Assembly (NCBI GenBank): GCA_021782195.1
Contig: JAJXVI010000035.1
Coordinates: 1 to 10,403, forward strand
Direction: 5' to 3'
Length of the DNA: 10,403 bases
DNA from: a bacterium
GTDB taxonomy: Bacteria; Vulcanimicrobiota; Xenobia; RGZZ01
In this document: positions 1 to 6,465 of the stretch, piece after piece
Layout of the letters: every line of letters starts with the position of its first letter
How positions within the stretch are numbered: position 1 is the stretch's first letter
Notes under the pieces: generated by a model
What the model was told of the DNA's origin: nothing
What the model saw: the letters and a program-made list of their open reading frames with translations, nothing else
Database searches by the model: none
Translations under genes and position numbers: made by a program

Positions 1-1230
1 TCCTCTACCTACGATGGAGTTCATCTGAGGCTGTACATGCAGGGAGAGGCCCCCGGCGTCGGATGCACGGCGCCGGCCACGGCGTGGTTGGAGGCAGACG
101 GGCTGTGGCCGGTCGTTTCGTCAGTGGCGATAACCTTGACGGGGTGTGCATCCACGTTTGCCGAACCTGCCCACCTTGCAGCCAGCAACAATCCGGAGCG
201 TATCGATCACAACGGGGTCCTGCTGGACACTGTCATCGGTGCCGCTGATACGACTTTCTACTTTCACCACCAGAACGGCTTGAATTCTCCCTGCCGGACG
301 CTCGAGGTGCGGTTGGAAAATCGCTCGCGCGGCCCAGTCGACCTTCTCGTCATGGAGAGTGGTGCCGGTCCGTCCCGTGATGAACTCTACGCCGGACATT
401 CGGCAACCTGGCGCGGGCTGCGATGGATGGTCCGCGGGAACGGACTTGCCGTGCACCTTGAGCCGGGCGACGAGTGTCTTCTGGATCAGCGCACCCTGTC
501 CCCTGGAACGGTGGCATGCGGCATTGGCCAGGTCATGGTCATGAATGGCAAGCCTCCTCATCTGGTGGTCGAGGCCACGTCACCCGAAATCGTCGTGAAC
601 GGCCCGGTGTTGCCGTCACCCGCCCTCTCTCCCACCGCGGACGACCACCCCGCCGTTGCAGTACCTGCAGAAGGCGTGCCGGGGCAACTTTCCACGCAGA
701 CGCCGGAGTCACAGGATGCCGGAGCAAACGGTGTGAGCACGCCGCTTCCATCGCCAACGCTCGATGCGCCGGCTCGTCCCGGCCAGGAGAGTGTGCGGGG
801 ACGTGGCCTCTTCGGTCCACCGTTGAGGGATCTGCAGGCGACCTACGTGGTTGGCGGTCCCTACGCGTTCGTGTCGATTGGCGGCCCGCCATTTCTCCAA
901 CCCCTCGGCGACGGTACGCCGAACGTCGGCAACTACGGGGTGATGTACCGCGTTCACTTGTTGTTGAGTAATCCCACGGCACAGGCGACCCACGTCTATG
1001 TGGTCTTTTCTGTGGGAGGTGGGGTGGCCCGGGGATCGCTGGTCGTGGACGGCGCTCTCGTCGAAACGCCTGTGCTGAGCACGCGCGTTGGAATGCACCG
1101 CGAGTTTCAACTTGGCGACGATGTGCTGTCGCCAGGCCAGCAGCGTGCAGTGCGGATTGACGTCATGCCCGAGCCCGGATCGAACTACCCCGTGAACATC
1201 ATCGCCAAGGACCTGCCTGCGAATCGCTGA
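1..1230 (+). CDS. Probable surface/secreted two-domain protein, 5'-partial
   Basis: Family not recognised with certainty. The frame is already open at base 1, so the gene probably begins outside the window. An ATG at 37 preceded by GAGG (27-30) is a possible start, but the protein from there lacks a charged signal-peptide N-terminus; the LTGC at residues 34-37 resembles a lipobox but is probably accidental. Numbering from that ATG, residues about 60-185 look beta-rich (paired YFHH, then LEVRLENRS). Residues about 186-258 are a linker rich in Pro, Ala, Ser and Thr. Residues about 259-395 form a second beta-rich domain with NYGVMYRVHLLLSNPT and ARGSLVVDG. The pattern suggests two beta-sandwich modules on a low-complexity stalk, as in exported or cell-envelope proteins; this is inference. 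The gene converges on the recombinase-like gene on the opposite strand. Its last codons closely resemble the tandem repeat that follows the stop. Confidence 0.78.
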   Translation, partial: SSTYDGVHLRLYMQGEAPGVGCTAPATAWLEADGLWPVVSSVAITLTGCASTFAEPAHLAASNNPERIDHNGVLLDTVIGAADTTFYFHHQNGLNSPCRTLEVRLENRSRGPVDLLVMESGAGPSRDELYAGHSATWRGLRWMVRGNGLAVHLEPGDECLLDQRTLSPGTVACGIGQVMVMNGKPPHLVVEATSPEIVVNGPVLPSPALSPTADDHPAVAVPAEGVPGQLSTQTPESQDAGANGVSTPLPSPTLDAPARPGQESVRGRGLFGPPLRDLQATYVVGGPYAFVSIGGPPFLQPLGDGTPNVGNYGVMYRVHLLLSNPTAQATHVYVVFSVGGGVARGSLVVDGALVETPVLSTRVGMHREFQLGDDVLSPGQQRAVRIDVMPEPGSNYPVNIIAKDLPANR

Positions 1231-1333
1231 GGACCTGCGTGCGAGTTGCGGGACCTGCGTGCGAGTTGCGGGACCTGCGTGCGAGTTGCGGGACCTGCGT
1301 GCGAGTTGCGGGACCTGCGTGCGAGTTGCGGGA
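1231..1333. repeat. Tandem repeat, five perfect 20-bp copies
   Basis: The unit GGACCTGCGTGCGAGTTGCG occurs five times without a mismatch (1231-1250, 1251-1270, 1271-1290, 1291-1310, 1311-1330), followed by three more matching bases. The array starts on the base after the stop codon of the upstream + strand gene. A diverged extra copy lies inside that gene's end (1209-1228, 16 of 20 identical), where it encodes the last residues DLPANR. The unit has no internal dyad symmetry, so it is not a hairpin array. It lies between two converging genes. A 20-bp period is not a multiple of three, so three units give one 20-codon cycle; reading past the stop in the upstream gene's frame stays open until a TGA at 1348-1350. 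Confidence 0.97.
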
Positions 1334-1373
1334 GCGTCAGTCGAGCCCTGTGAGAACGGAGGTTTTGAACTCC

Positions 1374-2015
1374 TCAGGTCGAGACATTCCAGATTTCGAG
1401 CAGTCGCCAGCCCCCGAAGCTTCTGGCGACGACACCGGTGAGGTCCCATCCGACGCGACAGAGCTGAGATACAGTGAGGGGAACGGTAACTGGGCCGATT
1501 GCATCTCCTCCGGAGTGTGACTCCAGCCAGAGCACGCCGCTTTCGACGCGGGTTACCGTGAAATGGTCAGTACGTCTGCGTACGGTGTGGACAGTTCCCT
1601 GCTCGCCCAGATGTTGCGACAGGAGCTTGTGAAGGTTGACCGCGGCCGTAACTTCCGTGGAGGTCTTGTCGACGATTTCGTCCGGGTCATGTTGGTCAAG
1701 GAGGCGGTCGTTGAGCCATCGGAGCAAACGTCTCATGACAGTGGAGGAGGCGCGTCGGGTGGTCTCTGAGCGGGAAATCTTGGTGCCGAGGAAGCGATTG
1801 ATGAACTCTTGTGCCAGTACTGGGGTCATTTCCACGTCGGCGCTCAGCCCCGGAGCTGCGTGTACTTCTGAATTTTCAAGAAAGATGCGAAACAGCGTGA
1901 CAACGCTGCGGTAACGTGCAAGGGTGCTTGGGGAGAGACGCAGGCGCTCAGCGTCGAGGAATTCCTCGAGCGCTTCACCGACGGTTCTCGGCGCGGATTT
2001 TGATCGCGTGGACAT
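1374..2015 (-). CDS. Recombinase-like core-binding-domain protein without catalytic domain
   Basis: 213 aa from the ATG at 2015, chosen because GGAG sits 8 nt upstream; the ATG at 2060 is an alternative, but its GAGGA is only 3 nt from the codon. Residues about 10-105 (TVGEALEEFLDAERLRLSPSTLARYRSVVTLFRIF in two parts, then MRRLLRWLNDR) match the helical SAM-like core-binding domain that precedes the catalytic domain of tyrosine recombinases. The catalytic R...HxxR...Y set is absent and the protein is too short for it. Instead, residues about 141-213 look like a small beta-barrel (FTVTRVESGVLWLESHSGG ... GGWRLLEIWNV). It may therefore bind DNA without cutting it; this is inference. It lies alone on its strand, its stop is about 40 bp from the tandem repeat, and 433 bp separate it from the next - strand gene. 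Confidence 0.75.
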   Translation of the reverse strand: MSTRSKSAPRTVGEALEEFLDAERLRLSPSTLARYRSVVTLFRIFLENSEVHAAPGLSADVEMTPVLAQEFINRFLGTKISRSETTRRASSTVMRRLLRWLNDRLLDQHDPDEIVDKTSTEVTAAVNLHKLLSQHLGEQGTVHTVRRRTDHFTVTRVESGVLWLESHSGGDAIGPVTVPLTVSQLCRVGWDLTGVVARSFGGWRLLEIWNVST

Positions 2016-2448
2016 GAGCGAATCTCCGTCTGCGGCACGGGGCCGCTCGTGTGCGGGCATGATTCCTCGTTGAGCGGATGCTTCCCTCCGGGGCGGGTTG
2101 AAGAGGAGAGACCGGCAGCGTGGCTCGCAGTGACATTCCTAAAGACCCGCTTGACCGAAGGACAGGTCTACAGGAACCCGATGACGGAGACGTGTCTGTG
2201 TTTGCACCTGGGACATCAGTGGAAGGCTCGTTGTTTGCGGTCGGTAATGTGGGTGTACTGGCGAGAAGCAGGGCGCACCGGCTTCGGACGCATCGCCGGA
2301 GGAGGGCCAGGAGCCGGTGCGAAAACCTCTTGCACAGCATTGCGGGAATCCCGCGACCTGTGGCACATTGTGGATCGGTCAGCCTCCAAGACCCCGTGCG
2401 CGGGTCGACGCGACCTTTTCGGCCACGCCGACAACGGTTGGAGCCGGG
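2016..2448. other. Gene-poor stretch with a possible gene remnant
   Basis: No confident gene. The most coding-like frame is on the + strand from GTG 2120 to 2485, with GAGGAGAG about 9 nt upstream of the start. Its first about 45 codons have balanced composition and contain VFAPGTSVEGSLFAVGNVGV, which resembles the opening strand turns of a bactofilin. After about position 2265 this frame becomes arginine-rich and looks non-coding, and it runs 37 bp antisense into the end of the neighbouring hybrid kinase gene. In another frame from about 2257 the sequence reads like an acidic/proline tail (GAPASDASPEEGQEPVRKP). This could be a bactofilin-like gene that lost its core, or chance. The ends of the stretch would hold the promoter of the recombinase-like gene, but no clear -35/-10 pair stands out. 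Confidence 0.3.
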
Positions 2449-3684
2449 TTATGTTGAAACGGGTGCTTCTGGCGGAGCGCCGTGACAGGTGCGTACCGCG
2501 TCGCGACACATCCAGAGCAGTCGGTCAAGTTGGAGCGGCTTGCTGATGAGCCCGAATGCTCCCTGAGCCATCAATTCATCGCTGATAGTGTCGTCGAGCA
2601 GTCCGGAAAGTACAATGACTGGAAGGTCGGGGCGGACATCCTTGAGTTGCCTGAGCACTTGCTCACCGGGTAACCCTGGCATCACAAGGTCGAGCAGAAC
2701 CACGTCGAAAGTCTTGCTTTCGGCCATTTCAAGCCCTCGCGGCCCATCTTCAGCGGTGTGGACCTGAATTCCGTGGAGGGTCAGGTACGATGCCATCATG
2801 CGTCGCAGAACTTCCTCATCATCGATGATGAGCACGTTCAATGGACGAGGAGGCAGCGCACCTTCGACTCTTTTTCGTTCGGGTTCGCGAATGTCTGCGG
2901 TTGCGATGGGAAAAGAGAGTTGCAGGCTGGTGCCGTGGTGGGACCCGGTCTGTATCTCGATTGCGCCATTGACGGTCTCGATCTGGGCGATGAGCGGTGC
3001 CAGGTCGGAGAGGATGGCGTCTCGTGAAGACGGGGCTTCGGGTGACCGGGTCCACGAAAGCTCGAGATAGGGGCGGTTCGTGCCTCGCCCGAATCCGACG
3101 CGAATTTCTCGGTACACGGGGCTGATCGTGCCGGCCGCGTAGAGTACGGCCTTCAGTACCGTGCGTTGCACCACCGCAAGTGGCGCCTGGATCACCGGTG
3201 CGCGTGAGTAGCAGCGACTGATGGTGACGTTTTCGAGCAGAAGCCCGGCCTCAAGCAGTTCCAGTGTATCCTCTACGACGTCGAGAAGATACAGGGCGCG
3301 AGAGCGACTGCGTCGCGCGTGCGCCATGGTCAGGAGGCTTCGTGTGAGGGTGGTGCCACGTGCCAGTACCATGTCGATGCTGCGCACTTCGGTCGGGAGG
3401 CAGTCTGGACCCAGTCGTTCTCTTGCCACCTGAAGTGCAGCACGGATGGAGGCTGTGACATTATTGAATGAATGTGCAACGCCCGTGGCGATCACTTCGA
3501 GCAGGCGCTCGTCGTCGGAGACAAGTTCGTCAAGCGCGCCAGTCATGGGCACTGCCGGCAGATCTACCACCGTATCATTGGCTTCAGCTTTAGACTTCCT
3601 GGGCTCTTCGGCGACTGCCTCCTCGAAGTCCGGGCTGTTGTAGTCGTCTGTTGCGGCGTTTGTGGAGTCCTTCTTGCGAGCCAC
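2449..3684 (-). CDS. Hybrid histidine-kinase-like/receiver protein with degenerate ATP-binding domain
   Basis: 411 aa, starting at GTG 3684 with AGAGG 8 nt upstream. The N-terminus is acidic and probably disordered (1-50). Residues about 60-125 form a dimerisation/phosphotransfer helix pair with VAHSFNN (His71), a variant of the HDFNN box found in NtrB-like hybrid kinases. The following region (about 126-260) has the place of an ATPase domain and ends in GTSLQLSFP, but the N-box asparagine is not where expected (VLKAVLYAAGTI) and no DxGxG is visible. Residues 282-395 are a complete receiver: Asp288/Asp289, phospho-acceptor Asp332, Ser360 and Lys382. No transmembrane segment or sensor domain is seen, so it is probably cytoplasmic. 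It may act as a phosphorelay intermediate or a kinase-dead scaffold; this is inference. It lies 111 bp downstream of the recQ fragment and may be transcribed separately. Confidence 0.88.
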   Translation of the reverse strand: MARKKDSTNAATDDYNSPDFEEAVAEEPRKSKAEANDTVVDLPAVPMTGALDELVSDDERLLEVIATGVAHSFNNVTASIRAALQVARERLGPDCLPTEVRSIDMVLARGTTLTRSLLTMAHARRSRSRALYLLDVVEDTLELLEAGLLLENVTISRCYSRAPVIQAPLAVVQRTVLKAVLYAAGTISPVYREIRVGFGRGTNRPYLELSWTRSPEAPSSRDAILSDLAPLIAQIETVNGAIEIQTGSHHGTSLQLSFPIATADIREPERKRVEGALPPRPLNVLIIDDEEVLRRMMASYLTLHGIQVHTAEDGPRGLEMAESKTFDVVLLDLVMPGLPGEQVLRQLKDVRPDLPVIVLSGLLDDTISDELMAQGAFGLISKPLQLDRLLWMCRDAVRTCHGAPPEAPVST

Positions 3685-3795
3685 TTCCCCACCCTCTCGA
3701 GAAACTGAATACAGTTATGCGACCTGTGTTGTGCTCAGGGTTCCCTTCTCAGGGGAGCAATCCCTACCTGACCTGTGTGAAACTGCGATTCTGAT

Positions 3796-4158
3796 TCAAC
3801 CGAACAACGAAGGCACGAATCGCAGCCATTGCGGGAATCCTGGTGACGGTTGGGTGCACAGGTCACAGGTTCCGCAACGGCTTGACTCGGCGCGTCGACC
3901 TCCGAAGTGGCCGAGCAGGAGAGCGTGCCGGCATCCGGAGCGAGCACGGGCATAGGATGCCATCCGGCGGAACTGTTGGACTCGCCTCAGGCGGTTTCGG
4001 TAGAAAGCGTTGAGCAAGTCGGCTGCCTTCAGGTCGACCATCGACCTGGCGTTGCCCGAGTCCGGGAGAGATGTCGAAGAGTCGGCGGGCTCCACGTAAC
4101 CGAAGTCAGCCTGCACCAGGACACCGAGTTGCAGGAGGGCGGTCAGGGTTTCCTTCAC
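3796..4158 (-). pseudogene. recQ: RecQ C-terminal zinc-binding module, separated by an in-frame stop
   Basis: This segment is in the same frame as the helicase gene upstream and is cut from it only by the TGA at 4185-4183; the frame is open for the eight codons between that stop and the GTG at 4158. It encodes part of a winged-helix-like region (VKETLTALLQLGVL), then the RecQ zinc module: RRMASYARARSGCRHALLL, HFGG and CGTCDLC. Counting from the GTG, Cys76, Cys95, Cys98 and Cys101 match the four zinc ligands of E. coli RecQ in order and near spacing. There is no HRDC domain after it. It is either the 3' half of a nonsense-interrupted gene, a separately translated subunit (no good ribosome site is seen before the GTG), or the result of a sequencing error. 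Confidence 0.8.
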
Positions 4159-4182
4159 AGCACTGTCCCGGTGCGCCCCCCC

Positions 4183-5604
4183 TCAGGAGAGTTGATGAAG
4201 TCGATAGAGATTGAGTCGATGCCCCAGACTTTCTCCTACCAGGGAGCGCGCCACGTCGTTGTCGAAGCATGGGCCTTCCACCAGTCGGCGCACTGCCATC
4301 TCGTCTTTTGGATGATGCAGGAGCAGGCACTTGCACGTCTGGCCGTCGCGCCCCCCTCGCCCGATTTCCTGGTAGTAGGCTTCGAGGCTGGTCGGAAGTC
4401 GAGCGTGGATGACCGCACGTACGTCGGCACGGTCGATGCCCATGCCGAACGCGTTGGTCGCGACGATGGCCCGCAGTTTTCCCGAAGTAAAAGCGCGTTC
4501 GGTTTGCTGACGGCGGATTCGCTCGAGGCCGGCATGGTAACAGGGAATTTCAAGCAGTTTTGAGAGATGTTCCGCTTGAGCGCGGGTGCCAACGTACACG
4601 ATTCCCGTTCCCTGTCTTTCTGCGAGCAGAGCTTGTATTGCTGCCACGTGTTCGGCGTTGTCGGGTGCCGGGCCGGAGTGGATGCTCGCATTCCCCAGTG
4701 GGCTGCGCGTTCGCCGAACCTCGATCTGGAGGTTCGGGCGAAAGAAGTTTCCGATGAATACAGCGGGGTCGTGCAGGCCGAGTGTGCGGATGATATCTTC
4801 TCGAACCTCGGGGGTGGCGGTTGCGGTCAGCGCCATACGGATGCGAGGCTGCAGGTCGCGTGCGACCTCGGGAATTCGACGATAGTCCAGTCGAAAGTCG
4901 TGGCCCCACGACGATATGCAGTGGGCTTCATCCACGGTCAGCATGGAGACCCCTCGACCCTTCAGAAGTTGGCGCAACGCAGGGGAGCGAAACCGTTCCG
5001 GGGCGACAAAGAGCAAGCGCGCAGTGCCGTTTTCAACGAGGCCGGTGGCGTGGGCCAGTTCCTGTTCGCTCAGCAGGCCGTGCATGCACGTTGCCTGGAT
5101 CCCTAGTGCTCTGAGTGCACGTACCTGGTCGTTCATCAGGGCCACAAGGGGAGACACCACCACCGTGAGACCTTCGAGCAGCAGTGCCGTCAGCTGGAAG
5201 CAAAGAGACTTTCCAGCGCCCGTGGGGAGGACGCCCAGCACGTCCTGCCCCTCCAGCGCGGGCTTGATGATTTCTAACTGGCCGGGGCGAAAGTCGGTGA
5301 AGCCGAAGGACTTCTGGAGCTGCCGTCTGGCTCTGTCGATCGTTGTTTCTGGAGGGCTTGTCGACAATGTGAATTGCTGCCGATTCGCAAGAACCGCGGG
5401 TGGACGCTCGGGGCCGTTTTTGGCGGCACGGGCAAGAGAGCGAGAAGCGAACACAGACACCACACCCTTTTCCGAGAAAGTCAGGATTTGCAGTGCGCGA
5501 AGGTGGCTGGCTATCCGCGAGCATGCCTGCGAGTCAATGTCGAGTCGCGTACAGGCGTGTTCACGTAACCAATCACGTTGCGCCCTGCAGGAGAGGTTGC
5601 GCAT
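4183..5604 (-). CDS. recQ: ATP-dependent DNA helicase RecQ, helicase core, ends at an in-frame TGA
   Basis: 473 aa of a superfamily 2, 3'-5' DNA helicase that unwinds recombination and replication-repair intermediates. Motifs in order: FGFTDFRPGQ (100-109, aromatic/Q motif region), Walker A LPTGAGKS (126-133), DEAH (225-228) followed by SSWGHDFR, TATA (260-263), VATNAFGMGIDRADVR (391-406) and QEIGRGGRDG (412-421). The core is intact, so ATPase and unwinding residues look sound. The zinc-binding and winged-helix parts that stabilise the fold and bind DNA follow after the stop, in the same frame. The ATG at 5604 gives about 90 residues before the helicase, longer than in E. coli; this extension has ordinary codon content and an HTH-like stretch, but no clear ribosome site precedes the ATG, so a later start is possible. 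It lies 330 bp downstream of hslV on the same strand. Confidence 0.93.
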   Translation of the reverse strand: MRNLSCRAQRDWLREHACTRLDIDSQACSRIASHLRALQILTFSEKGVVSVFASRSLARAAKNGPERPPAVLANRQQFTLSTSPPETTIDRARRQLQKSFGFTDFRPGQLEIIKPALEGQDVLGVLPTGAGKSLCFQLTALLLEGLTVVVSPLVALMNDQVRALRALGIQATCMHGLLSEQELAHATGLVENGTARLLFVAPERFRSPALRQLLKGRGVSMLTVDEAHCISSWGHDFRLDYRRIPEVARDLQPRIRMALTATATPEVREDIIRTLGLHDPAVFIGNFFRPNLQIEVRRTRSPLGNASIHSGPAPDNAEHVAAIQALLAERQGTGIVYVGTRAQAEHLSKLLEIPCYHAGLERIRRQQTERAFTSGKLRAIVATNAFGMGIDRADVRAVIHARLPTSLEAYYQEIGRGGRDGQTCKCLLLHHPKDEMAVRRLVEGPCFDNDVARSLVGESLGHRLNLYRLHQLS

Positions 5605-5934
5605 TGTGGAGCGGAGCCTGCTTAAACGAGGTCAAAAGAGAGCTGGGTGTCTGTTTGAAGGATGGCCGTCAGTTCGTGATTGATGTCGGGCGTTGCGGAG
5701 ACTCGAGCGGGCGTGGCATGTCTGGCCCGGCTTCAGGGAATCTGGCAGAAAACCCGGGGTAACTACCGGGCCCGGATGGCGGCGCGCAGGTGCTCTTCCG
5801 GCTTCTGGGAGTCCGGCCGGAAACCGGGGAAGCATTGTAGGGGGAACCCCACAACCTGCAACCTCCAGCACGAAGTGGAGCGACAGTCGTCCCAGCCACA
5901 CATCCTGGTCGGAGAGACCTTTTCGGCCGTGCTT
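5605..5934. other. Non-coding spacer between hslV and recQ
   Basis: No credible gene in either strand; the short open frames here have compositions typical of chance frames in GC-rich DNA. The stretch holds the diverged direct repeat described separately and several GGGG/CCCC-rich segments. Potential stems are weak (for example CCGGG arms at 5753-5770 and GGGGGAACCCC near 5840), so no convincing rho-independent terminator for hslV can be named. The recQ promoter should lie in its left part, but no clear -35/-10 pair is visible. Confidence 0.6.
5727..5830. repeat. Two diverged direct copies of a 33-bp sequence
   Basis: Copy A is 5727-5759 and copy B is 5798-5830; 26 of 33 positions agree when aligned without gaps. 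Both begin CCGGCTTC and end in an AAAACCC/AAACCGG-like stretch. The start-to-start distance is 71 bp. They lie in the spacer between hslV and recQ. They could be diverged members of a small intergenic repeat family or a duplicated regulatory segment; nothing in the window shows which. Confidence 0.7.
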
Positions 5935-6465
5935 CTAGAGTGACTCGACGACGATTTCGTGGTTCGTGTACACGCAGATCGAAGCGGCAATCTTCAGCGC
6001 TTCAGCCACGATTTCGTGTGGGGTGAGAGTTGAGTGGTGTGCCAGCGCGCGGGCCGCTGCCAGTGCATAGGGACCGCCCGAACCGATGGCGGCGATTCCG
6101 TCGTCAGGTTCGATAACGTCGCCGTTTCCGGACAGCACGAGGAGGTTCTCCTTGTTTCCCACGAGCAGGAGCGCCTCGAGTCGACGCAGATATTTGTCGG
6201 TGCGCCAGTCACGGGCAAGTTCCACGGCCGAGCGCAGCAGGTTCGAGTTATACTCTTCGAGCTTGTTTTCAAGTTTCTCGTAGAGCGTAAGGCCGTCGGC
6301 GGCCGAACCGGCAAAGCCTCCTACAACCTTGCCACCCGCCATTCGGCGAACTTTTCTTGCTCCGTGCTTCATCACCGTCTTGTCGAAGGTAACCTGCCCG
6401 TCGCCCGCCATGGCCATCTGGCCGTCACGAAGCATTGCGACGATGGTTGTGGAACGAATTCTCAT
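5935..6465 (-). CDS. hslV: ATP-dependent protease HslUV, peptidase subunit HslV
   Basis: 176 aa, the usual HslV length. HslV forms a double hexameric ring of N-terminal-nucleophile peptidases that degrades proteins unfolded by the HslU ATPase in the cytoplasm. The catalytic threonine is Thr6 in RSTTIV, so five residues (MRIRS) must be removed, unlike E. coli where only Met precedes it. Other hallmarks are [19 protein letters not shown] (catalytic lysine), [53 protein letters not shown] and ICVYTN near the end. The start ATG overlaps the dprA stop as ATGA, and AAGGAG lies 6 nt upstream, so the two are probably translationally coupled. No hslU follows; recQ is next after 330 bp. This is a confident assignment. 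Confidence 0.97.
   Translation of the reverse strand: MRIRSTTIVAMLRDGQMAMAGDGQVTFDKTVMKHGARKVRRMAGGKVVGGFAGSAADGLTLYEKLENKLEEYNSNLLRSAVELARDWRTDKYLRRLEALLLVGNKENLLVLSGNGDVIEPDDGIAAIGSGGPYALAAARALAHHSTLTPHEIVAEALKIAASICVYTNHEIVVESL

Noticed and set aside
139..150. LTGC as a lipoprotein signal cleavage site
   Set aside because: The frame is open upstream to the window edge and no positively charged N-region precedes it at the right distance.
1231..1333. Tandem repeat as a CRISPR array
   Set aside because: The copies are directly adjacent with no spacers, and the unit lacks the usual length and dyad symmetry.
709..1449. 246-codon open frame on the - strand across the tandem repeat
   Set aside because: It is antisense to the + strand surface-protein gene, is rich in Arg and His, and its repeat-encoded part is just the 20-bp array; no family features.
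1239..1520. Short + strand frame starting in the tandem repeat
   Set aside because: Its cysteine/arginine-rich start is entirely the 20-bp repeat read in frame, and the rest is antisense to the recombinase-like gene.
4183..4185. TGA in recQ as a selenocysteine codon
   Set aside because: RecQ has no known Sec position here, the flanking residues are not a redox motif, and no clear SECIS-like stem follows; a nonsense change or error is simpler.
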